Below are positions 33,901 to 39,865 of a DNA stretch of 39,865 nucleotides, piece after piece. Source of the DNA: an uncultured Clostridia bacterium (GTDB taxonomy: Bacteria; Bacillota; Clostridia; UBA1381); contig CAJTUY010000015.1 in the NCBI GenBank assembly GCA_910579415.1, positions 1 to 39,865 on the forward strand. Reading direction: 5' to 3'. The notes below the pieces were generated by a model that was not told the DNA's origin, made no database searches, and was given only the letters and a program-made list of their open reading frames with translations. Position numbers and translations under genes: made by a program. The number at the start of each line of letters is the position of its first letter. Positions within the stretch are counted from its first letter, which is position 1.

Positions 33901-35607
33901 CGGATTTGTCACCTGCGCGAAAAGCTGCTTAAAGTAGTTATACATTAACTGCGGTTTTTCAGACAGTACCGCAAGCGGTATATCAGTACCCATTGCGCTT
34001 ATCGGGTCATCTGCTTTTTCAACAATTGACTTTATAGTTGAATTTACGTCCTCCCAAGTATAGCCGAACGCTTTCTGACGCGTCAGCAAAGGCAGTGAAT
34101 CATCTCCGTTTTCACGGTTTACAAACATATTTTCAAGCACAATAAAGTTTCTCGACAGCAAATGCTCATTTACATTTCCTTTTGCGCCGTCCTTTAAATG
34201 CTGTACAAGGTCGTGCCACGAATCGCCCTTTCTGCCGGTGTCAGACGGAAGGTCGTCAAGCTCCGTAAGAGTTTTTTCCACCCACTCGCTGTACGGCTTA
34301 TGCAGAGCCTCCGTTTTTTTGATTTCTTCATCAGAAATAATTTTCCCCTCCTGCGTATCAATAAGAAACATCTTGCCCGGATGCAAACGTTCTTTTTTGA
34401 TAATCGTAGACGGGTCAATGTCTGTTACTCCCACCTCCGACGAAAGAATAATCATATCGTCGGACGTCACATAGTATCGCGCCGGTCTTAGTCCGTTTCT
34501 GTCAAGTGTCGCGCCGACATACCGTCCGTCGGTAAATGCAACTGCGGCAGGTCCGTCCCAAGGTTCGGTTATGCAGGAATGATACTCATAAAACGATTTC
34601 ATTGCAGGGTCCATATCTTTATTGTTTTCCCACGGTTCAGGAATTGTCATCATAACCGCGCGCGGCAGTGAAAATCCTGAAAGGTGTAAAAACTGCAAAT
34701 AATTATCAAGCATTGCCGAATCTGAACCGTCCTCGTTTATTACGGGAAGGATTTTATCCATATCTCCCTCAAATTCAGGCGTTGCAAACATTCTCTCACG
34801 AGCCTTTACCCAGTTTACATTACCGCGAATTGTATTGATTTCACCGTTATGAATAATATAACGGTTCGGATGCGCTCTTTCCCAAGACGGAAACGTATTT
34901 GTTGAAAAACGCGAATGTACAAGCGCAATGGCCGTTTTCATATCCACGTCCTTTAAGTCAAGATAAAACTCGTTTACCTGTTCCGGAGTAAGCATACCCT
35001 TATAAACAAGTGTACGCGCAGACAAAGATGCAAAATAGAAGTAATTGTCCAGACCGCTTTTTCTTATTTCCTTCTCTGCTATCTTTCCTATAATATACAG
35101 CTTACGCTCAAACGAATCAGCGTCAAGCTTGTCGGAGCCTTTGGCAATAAACACCTGTACAATATGCGGCATCGCCTCTCTTGCGCTGTTTCCTATGCAG
35201 ACTTCATAAACAGGCACCTCACGTATACCAAGCAGCTTTTGTCCCTCGCCCTCAATAATGGCTCCGAGTTTCTCAAGACTATGATTTCTTGTATCAATAT
35301 CAGGCGACAAAAACAGCATACCTACACCGTAATCACCTTTTTGCGGCAGTTTTATACCCTCGTTTTTACACACTTTTTTCATAAAAGTATGAGGCATTTG
35401 AATAAGTATTCCCGCACCGTCGCCCGTATCAAGCTCCGAACCGACTCCGCCGCGATGAGCAAGATTTTTTAAAATCTGAATTGCCTGATTTATAATCGTA
35501 TGAGAGGTTCTTCCTTTGATGTTTGCAATAAAGCCTATACCGCAGGCATCATGTTCAAACTGCGGGTCGTACATACCCTGTTTTTCGGGTAAACCGTTAT
35601 ACTCCAT
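30910..35607 (-). CDS. gltB: Glutamate synthase large (alpha) subunit
   Basis: Converts glutamine and 2-oxoglutarate to two glutamates. The domain order is an N-terminal class II glutamine amidotransferase, a central domain, an FMN synthase domain with the [3Fe-4S] ligands in CVMMRVCNLDTCPVG, and a C-terminal beta-helix (GEYIRGIAGERF-like repeats, GGCVAVIGGIGRNFAAGMSGG). The frame runs up to a TTG at 35658, but AAAGGA precedes the ATG at 35607. That start places the catalytic Cys at position 22 (FEHDACGIGF), behind a 21-residue propeptide as the family requires. 1565 residues. A promoter at 35743-35771 and a leader with competing hairpins (35652-35710) suggest attenuation. Confidence 0.97.
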   Translation of the reverse strand: MEYNGLPEKQGMYDPQFEHDACGIGFIANIKGRTSHTIINQAIQILKNLAHRGGVGSELDTGDGAGILIQMPHTFMKKVCKNEGIKLPQKGDYGVGMLFLSPDIDTRNHSLEKLGAIIEGEGQKLLGIREVPVYEVCIGNSAREAMPHIVQVFIAKGSDKLDADSFERKLYIIGKIAEKEIRKSGLDNYFYFASLSARTLVYKGMLTPEQVNEFYLDLKDVDMKTAIALVHSRFSTNTFPSWERAHPNRYIIHNGEINTIRGNVNWVKARERMFATPEFEGDMDKILPVINEDGSDSAMLDNYLQFLHLSGFSLPRAVMMTIPEPWENNKDMDPAMKSFYEYHSCITEPWDGPAAVAFTDGRYVGATLDRNGLRPARYYVTSDDMIILSSEVGVTDIDPSTIIKKERLHPGKMFLIDTQEGKIISDEEIKKTEALHKPYSEWVEKTLTELDDLPSDTGRKGDSWHDLVQHLKDGAKGNVNEHLLSRNFIVLENMFVNRENGDDSLPLLTRQKAFGYTWEDVNSTIKSIVEKADDPISAMGTDIPLAVLSEKPQLMYNYFKQLFAQVTNPPIDAIREQIVTSTYTLFGCEQNLLTSSELNCRKVRALSPILTNEELEKLRNIDLEGFKSITIPSLFNVKQENDMETAMETIFEAADIAIENGYNIIILSDKGMDKDKAPIPALLAASGLHHHLIRRGTRMKASIVLESGEPREVHHFACLIGYGVNGINPYMAYEAIEELYQNKLLEYTPEEGIKRFNKACTKGIVKVMSKMGISTIQSYQGAQIFEALGIAQSVVDKYFTGTATRIGGIGLEHIQKEVLIRHAEAFDKVDGKKALKTGGEYKWRANGEYHMFNPESIYKLQMACRTGNYKLYKEYADEMNEHSRKQCTIRGMLDIKTIDKPIAIEKVESVESIVKRFKTGAMSYGSISQEAHECLAIAMNRLGGKSNSGEGGENPERYIPDENGDSRSSAIKQVASGRFGVHIHYLQNAKEIQIKMAQGAKPGEGGHLPGGKVYPWIAKARHSTPGVGLISPPPHHDIYSIEDLAQLIHDLKNANRDARVTVKLVSEAGVGTIAVGVAKGRADVILVSGYDGGTGAAPKTSVRHAGLPWELGVAEAHQALLMNNLRNRVVIETDGKLLTGRDVAVAALLGAEEFGFATGPLIAIGCVMMRVCNLDTCPVGVATQNPKLRKRFCGKPEYVENFMRFIAQDLREWMAKIGVKTVDEMIGHVERLTQKTIEDNWKAKTVDLSSLLYQPKICSNDYERYHNEMQNHELYKTLDMNTLLKLCEPAVHSGKNIEAKLEITNINRVTGTILSSEIAREHGEKGLKEDSICLNFVGSAGQSFGAFLAPGVTMKLEGDSNDYIGKGLSGGKIIVVPPSDAKFNPSENVIIGNVAFYGAISGEAYIRGIAGERFCVRNSGMTAVVEGIGDHGCEYMTGGCVAVIGGIGRNFAAGMSGGVAYVYDIDGTLERKCNKELVGLEPLDKKDADKLKEMLEKHVKYTKSDVAEKLLGNFESEKDKFVKVIPNDYKKVIKVLDEELEKGTDRDEAMLTAFENVTGKKVEIA

Positions 35608-35651
35608 TTTGTTCAGTCCTTTCGTTTCTACTTTTAACAAATCAAAAAGAT

Positions 35652-35710
35652 GTTTCAATCAATACATATTCCGCTTGAAAATATGTACTAATCGAAACAC
35701 CTTTGTTTCG
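35652..35710 (-). promoter_or_regulatory. Attenuator-like leader of gltB with ANTAR-type hexaloop
   Basis: In transcript order, CGAAAC and GTTTCG (35705-35710 and 35693-35698 on the plus strand) make a six-pair hairpin with the loop AAAGGT. A is at position 1 and G at position 4, as in ANTAR-binding hexaloops. The right arm of this hairpin is also the start of a 19-pair stem: GTTTCGATTAGTACATATT (35680-35698) with the segment at 35652-35670, three G-U pairs and a 9-base loop. That stem is followed by ATCTTTTTG, a terminator. The two structures exclude each other. The expected first ANTAR hairpin upstream is only weakly visible (loop ATAGGA near 35725-35735). Confidence 0.6.
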
Positions 35711-35742
35711 TCAAATTATTTTGTTATCCTATGCTAATAATT

Positions 35743-35771
35743 ATTCTACCATATATTTACCGTTTTGTCTA
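35743..35771 (-). promoter_or_regulatory. Promoter of gltB
   Basis: Minus-strand TAGACA (35766-35771), 17-base spacer ending in ATGG, TAGAAT (35743-35748). The expected start near 35736 gives a leader of about 130 bases that contains the attenuator-like hairpins. Confidence 0.5.
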
Positions 35772-35780
35772 CTGTAAATA

Positions 35781-36992
35781 TCACAAAATCTTCTTGATTT
35801 TTTCCATTGCTTTTATGGTATTTTCCTTAGTTGAAAATGCGGTAAGTCTTATATAGCCCTCTCCGCTCGGTCCGAAACCTGCGCCCGGAGTTGTGACAAC
35901 ACCTGCCTCTTCGAGCAGCTTATCAAAGAAGTCCCAAGATTTCATACCATCGGGAGTTTTTGCCCATATATACGGCGCGTTTTCGCCGCCGTATACAGTA
36001 AGTCCGGAGCCTGTCAGCGCATCACGAATAATTTTCGCATTATCAAGATAGTACCTGATTGCCTCGCGCGTTTCGGCATAACCTGTATCACTGTAAACAG
36101 CTTCCGCACCCCGCTGAATTATGTATGGAACACCGTTGAATTTGGTACACTGACGTCTATTCCATAAACCGTTAAGCTCTGTACCGTCAAGCTTTAATTC
36201 GTGCGGTACAACAGTATATGCACAGCGTGCACCCGTAAAGCCTGCGGTCTTTGAGAAGCTTCTGAATTCAATCGCTACTTCCTTTGCTCCGTCAAGCTCA
36301 TAAATGCTGTGCGGTACATCAGGGTCGGTTATAAACGCTTCATAAGCGCTGTCATAAAGAATGACCGCTCCGTTATCCTTTGCATACTTAATCCAGTCTT
36401 TAAGTTGTTCGCGCGTTGCGCTTACGCCTGTCGGGTTATTCGGAAAACACAAATATATTATATCAACCTTTTCCTTTGGCAGCTCCGGCATAAATCCGTT
36501 TTCCTCCGTACACGGCATATAGTAAAGATTTGTCCAATGCCCGTTTTCAAAATCGCCTGCGCGTCCTGCCATAGCGTTAGTGTCAACATATACGGGGTAA
36601 ACAGGGTCACATACGGCAACCTTATTATCCTTTGCAAAAATATCACCGATATTTCCGCAATCCGATTTTGCTCCGTCCGAAACGAATATTTCATCAGGCT
36701 TTATATCAATTCCGCGCACCTTATAGTCCTTTTCAACTATCTTTTCTCTTAAAAAGTCATAACCCTGCTCGGGACCGTAGCCGTGAAAACCCTCAGCTGT
36801 ACCCATTTCGTCAACCGCCTTGTGCATAGCCTCCGTAACTGACGGAGCAAGCGGTTTGGTAACGTCGCCTATACCCATTTTTATAATTTCTTTATCTGGA
36901 TTTTGCTCAGAATATGCCGCAACCTTTTTTGCTATTGTCGAAAATAAATAGCTGCCGGGCAGTTTTAAATAGTTTTCATTGATTTTTGCCAT
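35781..36992 (-). CDS. dapL: LL-diaminopimelate aminotransferase
   Basis: A PLP enzyme that converts tetrahydrodipicolinate directly to LL-diaminopimelate with glutamate as amino donor, bypassing the acyl-DAP route of lysine and cell-wall synthesis. The 403 residues agree with the family. LYDSAYEAFI and the PLP Lys in FRSFSKTAGFTGARC are visible, along with MGIGDVTKPL near the start and the C-terminal PGAGFGPSGEGYIRLTAFST. It is the last gene behind glnA, the ANTAR gene and dapF (25-base gap). Its need for glutamate fits the nitrogen context. Confidence 0.96.
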   Translation of the reverse strand: MAKINENYLKLPGSYLFSTIAKKVAAYSEQNPDKEIIKMGIGDVTKPLAPSVTEAMHKAVDEMGTAEGFHGYGPEQGYDFLREKIVEKDYKVRGIDIKPDEIFVSDGAKSDCGNIGDIFAKDNKVAVCDPVYPVYVDTNAMAGRAGDFENGHWTNLYYMPCTEENGFMPELPKEKVDIIYLCFPNNPTGVSATREQLKDWIKYAKDNGAVILYDSAYEAFITDPDVPHSIYELDGAKEVAIEFRSFSKTAGFTGARCAYTVVPHELKLDGTELNGLWNRRQCTKFNGVPYIIQRGAEAVYSDTGYAETREAIRYYLDNAKIIRDALTGSGLTVYGGENAPYIWAKTPDGMKSWDFFDKLLEEAGVVTTPGAGFGPSGEGYIRLTAFSTKENTIKAMEKIKKIL

Positions 36993-37017
36993 TTCATTTC
37001 TTCCTTTCCGTAGTCAG

Positions 37018-37860
37018 TTATATTGTTATTGTTCCGTCAAAAACAAATTCGGCAGGTCCTGTCATATAGACTTTATTGTCTTCCCTGTCCCATCTGATGT
37101 GCAGCGTGCCTCCGAGAAGTATTAAATCCGCCTCATCACCTGTAAGTCTGTTCAGACTTGCCGCAACAAGCGTCGCGCACGCGCCCGTACCGCAGGCAAG
37201 AGTTTCTCCTGCTCCGCGTTCCCATACGCGCATTTTAATCGTATTTCTGTCAACAATCTGCGCAAACTCTGTATTTATCCTGCGCGGAAACAGTTTATGC
37301 GTTTCAAAATGCGGTCCCGTTTTTTCAATTTCCAGACTGTCAGTATCTTCAATAAAAGTCACAGCATGAGGATTACCCATTGATACCCCTGTCACTCCGT
37401 ATGTTTTTCCGAGAACCTCAACAGGCTCATTGATAAACCTGTCAAGCGGAGAGTCAATCGGTATATTCTTCGGCGTAAGTTCAGGCGTTCCCATATTTAC
37501 ACAAACCGTCTGAACCTTTCCGTCTTTTAGATTGAGGTCAAGAATTTTAATTCCTGCAAGCGTTTCAAGCGTAATTTGAGTTTTGTCGGTCAGTCCTCTG
37601 TCGTACACGTATTTACCGACACAGCGAGTAGCGTTACCGCACATTTCCGCCTGCGTACCGTCACTGTTATACATATCCATGCGAAAGTCTGCCTTGTCTG
37701 AGGGGCATATGAGTACAAGACCATCGGAGCCGATACCGAAATGCCTGTCGCTTACCGCTTTTGCAGTAGCGTTTATATCCTTGATATTTTCTTCAAAACA
37801 ATTAACATATATGTAGTCGTTTCCTGCGCCGTGCATTTTAGTGAAATTAAATGTCTGCAT
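37018..37860 (-). CDS. dapF: Diaminopimelate epimerase
   Basis: Turns LL-diaminopimelate, the DapL product, into the meso form used in lysine and peptidoglycan. The 280 residues show the two catalytic Cys in MCGNATRCVG and ACGTGACATLVA, with MHGAGNDYIYVN at the N-terminus. GGAG lies upstream of the ATG. It is placed 18 bases after the ANTAR gene and ahead of dapL, so consecutive steps of the pathway are encoded together. Confidence 0.97.
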   Translation of the reverse strand: MQTFNFTKMHGAGNDYIYVNCFEENIKDINATAKAVSDRHFGIGSDGLVLICPSDKADFRMDMYNSDGTQAEMCGNATRCVGKYVYDRGLTDKTQITLETLAGIKILDLNLKDGKVQTVCVNMGTPELTPKNIPIDSPLDRFINEPVEVLGKTYGVTGVSMGNPHAVTFIEDTDSLEIEKTGPHFETHKLFPRRINTEFAQIVDRNTIKMRVWERGAGETLACGTGACATLVAASLNRLTGDEADLILLGGTLHIRWDREDNKVYMTGPAEFVFDGTITI

Positions 37861-37878
37861 TTTCCCATCTCCATTTTA

Positions 37879-38403
37879 TTAAATATTTAAAATCGCCTTT
37901 GCCGTATCTATAAATTTTGCACCTGTGTCCATACTTCGTTTCTGGATAAAGCGATGCGCCTGCTCCTCTGTCATCAAATGGTTTTCCATAAGATACGCCT
38001 TTGCGCTTTCAATAATTTTTTCTTCCTCTGCCGTACGTTTTTTCCTATGTTTCTGACGTTCAATTATACCCACAAAGGTTTCTATTGAATTTATCAGTAT
38101 TTGCCTGTTTACGGGCAGCGTCACGACAAATATATCCTGATTATATATTTCTCCCTGACGTTCAGCCTTTACTATACTCATAAGCTTCTGACCGTCCCTT
38201 AAATCCTCAAAAACATCATCTGCAACCGCGTCAGGAAGCTTATAACCCATAATCACAAGTACCTCGTCGGTATCGGCAACGGCGCGCAGCAGCTCTGCCT
38301 TTGAACGGCAAACGGCATATACTTCGTAGCCGCTGCCGTCAAGCATTATTTTTATCTTATCGGCTGTTTCAGCTTTCGAAAAAGCCAACACTACTCGTTC
38401 CAC
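37879..38403 (-). CDS. ANTAR-domain RNA-binding antitermination regulator
   Basis: A 174-residue response-regulator-like protein. The N-terminal pseudo-receiver (about 1-115) has MGYKLPD where receivers have a phosphate-accepting Asp before the KLP, so it probably does not use phosphorylation at that site. A coiled linker (IIERQKHRKKRTAEEEKI) leads to the C-terminal ANTAR three-helix domain (IIESAKAYLMENHLMTEEQAHRFIQKRSMDTGAKFIDTA). ANTAR domains bind paired hairpins with six-base loops in nascent RNA and prevent termination. It starts with GTG behind AAAGGAGGG. Its place 34 bases after glnA suggests control of nitrogen genes, with the gltB and glnA leaders as candidate targets. Confidence 0.88.
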   Translation of the reverse strand: MERVVLAFSKAETADKIKIMLDGSGYEVYAVCRSKAELLRAVADTDEVLVIMGYKLPDAVADDVFEDLRDGQKLMSIVKAERQGEIYNQDIFVVTLPVNRQILINSIETFVGIIERQKHRKKRTAEEEKIIESAKAYLMENHLMTEEQAHRFIQKRSMDTGAKFIDTAKAILNI

Positions 38404-38437
38404 CGTCCGCCCTCCTTTATCTGATATACAGTGGTCT

Positions 38438-39766
38438 TTAATACTGTATCAGGTATTTTTCAATCTCCCATTGATTTATAGTACAGCGATACTCGTCATA
38501 TTCCTGTTCTTTTGCCAAAAGATAACGCGGTGCAAAGCTCTCTCCCAAAAGCTCGCTTATAAAAGCGGATTTCTTCGCTATTCTTACCGCCTCATTAAGA
38601 CTTATCGGCAGATTTTTAACTCCGAGCGATTCCCTTTCCTTATCCGACAGATTATAAATATTAACATCAATACTCGGCGGAAGTGTTTCGTTATCCCTTA
38701 TACCGTTAAGACCTGCTTTAAGACACGCCGCTATTGCAAGATACGGGTTTGCCGTAGGGTCAGGCGAACGCAGTTCTATACGCGCATCGCCGTCTTTTCT
38801 GCTTGAAGGTATTCTCACAAGCAGACTTCTGTTCCTCTCCGACCACGATATATAGCAAGGCGCTTCATATCCCGGCACAAAACGCTTATATGAATTTACA
38901 GTCGGATTGGTAAGACACGCCATATCGGGAGTATACTTTAAAATTCCTGCCGTAAATTTATATGCCGTATCGGAAAGACCTGTCTTACTTTGTCCGTCAA
39001 AGAACACGTTTTTACCGTTCTTCTTCAAAGACATAGTAAGGTGCATACCGCTGCCGCTTTCACCTGCAATCGGTTTAGGCATAAAGGTTGAATGGAGTCC
39101 GTTTCTTTTTGCAATGGTTTTTACCACAGTTTTAAAGGTTACAATTCTGTCAGCAGTTTTCAGCGCGTCTGCGCTGCGAAATCTTATTTCGTGCTGTCCC
39201 GGCGCTGTTTCGTGGTGCGATGCCTCTATCGCATACCCCATATCCTCAAGAGTAAGGCATATCTCCCTGCGGCAGTTTTCGCCGTTGTCAAGCGGAGCAA
39301 GGTCAAAACTGCCTGCGCTGTCGTGCGGTTCTATCGTAGGATTGCCCCGTTCATCAGTGTTAAACAGAAAAAATTCACATTCAGGCTCAACCTCAAACGT
39401 ATAGCCCATTTCCGCAGCCTCTTTAATTACCTTCTGCAAGACATAACGCGGGTCGCTTTCCAAACGGTTACCGTCGGGAGTACACACGTCGCATATCAGG
39501 CGCGCAACCTTTCCCTGATGCGGACGCCATGGAAAAATTGTAAATGTGTCTAAATCGGGGTGCAGATACAAATCGCTCTCTTCAACTCCGACAAACCCCT
39601 TTACGCTTGAACCGTCAAACATGCATAGATTATCCAGCGCATCGGACAGTTTTGAGGTGGTTATTGCCATATTACGCATTGACCCGAGCATATCTGTAAA
39701 TTGCAGACGGATAAAGCGTACATCCTCCTCCTCGACTAAATTAAAAATATCCTGTTTCGTAAGCAT
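38438..39766 (-). CDS. glnA: Glutamine synthetase, type I
   Basis: Joins glutamate, ammonia and ATP to form glutamine, acting as a dodecamer. Typical segments are VRFIRLQFTDMLGSMRNMAI at the N-terminus, FDGSSVKGFVGVEESDLYLHPD (beta-grasp), EVEPECEFFLF, GQHEIRF, KPIAGESGSGMHLTMSL, the ATP-site NPTVNSYKRFVPGYEAP and the RIELRSPDPTANPYLA region. No adenylylation-site loop of the enterobacterial type is obvious. An ATG at 39787 is in frame, but AAAGG precedes the ATG at 39766, which gives the usual start (442 residues). A hairpin terminator lies just upstream at 39814-39851. It heads the glnA-ANTAR-dapF-dapL unit. Confidence 0.97.
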   Translation of the reverse strand: MLTKQDIFNLVEEEDVRFIRLQFTDMLGSMRNMAITTSKLSDALDNLCMFDGSSVKGFVGVEESDLYLHPDLDTFTIFPWRPHQGKVARLICDVCTPDGNRLESDPRYVLQKVIKEAAEMGYTFEVEPECEFFLFNTDERGNPTIEPHDSAGSFDLAPLDNGENCRREICLTLEDMGYAIEASHHETAPGQHEIRFRSADALKTADRIVTFKTVVKTIAKRNGLHSTFMPKPIAGESGSGMHLTMSLKKNGKNVFFDGQSKTGLSDTAYKFTAGILKYTPDMACLTNPTVNSYKRFVPGYEAPCYISWSERNRSLLVRIPSSRKDGDARIELRSPDPTANPYLAIAACLKAGLNGIRDNETLPPSIDVNIYNLSDKERESLGVKNLPISLNEAVRIAKKSAFISELLGESFAPRYLLAKEQEYDEYRCTINQWEIEKYLIQY

Positions 39767-39813
39767 AGCCTTTTTCCTTTCATTCATTTAATATTCTTTT
39801 TACTATACTACCT

Positions 39814-39851
39814 AAAAAGGGCGTTCCTATCCTGTTGGAAGAAACGCCCTT
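39814..39851 (-). terminator. Intrinsic terminator just upstream of glnA
   Basis: Minus-strand arms AAGGGCGTT (39843-39851) and AACGCCCTT (39817-39825), then TTTTT. The interior can fold as TTCCA / T-A-GGAA around the hexaloop ACAGGA (A at 1, G at 4). Only about 30 bases lie between the T-run and the glnA ribosome site, with no recognisable promoter. It is therefore either the terminator of a gene beyond the window or, more interestingly, an attenuator in the glnA leader. Confidence 0.7.
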
Positions 39852-39865
39852 GTTCTTAATTGATA

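Noticed and set aside
1..39865. CRISPR array or cas genes
   Set aside because: No series of spaced identical repeats and no Cas-like protein was found. The only tandem repeat is the two-unit RNA duplication.

Overview
The window looks like a chromosomal segment of an anaerobic, spore-forming low-GC Firmicute of the class Clostridia. The evidence is a full-length Spo0A, a bifunctional AdhE, an LL-diaminopimelate aminotransferase route to meso-diaminopimelate, an ANTAR regulator directly behind glutamine synthetase, a DUF896 (YnzC-type) protein and strong AGGAGG ribosome binding sites. No rRNA or other species-specific marker is present, so I do not name a genus.

Left part (1-6345) is an AT-rich accessory block. 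It holds a large serine recombinase cut by the window edge, a second core-only recombinase fragment, a three-gene operon (4838 to 2151, minus strand) and an IS3-type transposase on the plus strand. The operon encodes a three-helix membrane protein with the LADTK motif of Pycsar effectors (DUF5706 / PycTM) followed by two different class III nucleotide cyclases. I read it as a Pycsar-like anti-phage system with two cyclases. The block ends at a tRNA-Met(CAT) gene.

Middle part (6400-25413) is housekeeping DNA, nearly all on the minus strand. It holds two small coiled-coil proteins of unknown role, adhE behind a near-consensus promoter with two Rex-like operators, and an eight-gene operon (19863 to 10693): PDZ/radical-SAM protein, der, plsY, gpsA, and then two complete K+ uptake systems (trkA-trkH, ktrB-ktrA). 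Upstream of that operon, on the opposite strand, lie two tandem structured RNA genes (20008-20157 and 20243-20399), each with its own promoter and terminator. Their stems differ in sequence but are preserved by compensatory change. They look like an undescribed ncRNA family. Beyond them are an EamA transporter, nadE, rarA and a TPR membrane protein.

Right part (25440-39865) holds asnS, asnA and a DUF896 gene in one operon, a divergent tiny Cys-rich membrane peptide, spo0A, and the nitrogen block: gltB-gltD, and glnA-ANTAR-dapF-dapL. The gltB leader carries two mutually exclusive hairpins, one with a six-base loop of the ANTAR-binding type and the other a terminator. A second intrinsic terminator lies just before glnA. 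Together with the adjacent ANTAR gene this suggests control of glutamate and glutamine synthesis by transcription antitermination.

Most housekeeping promoters could be read as -35/-10 pairs with 17-base spacing. Several have ATGG just before the -10 (an extended -10).
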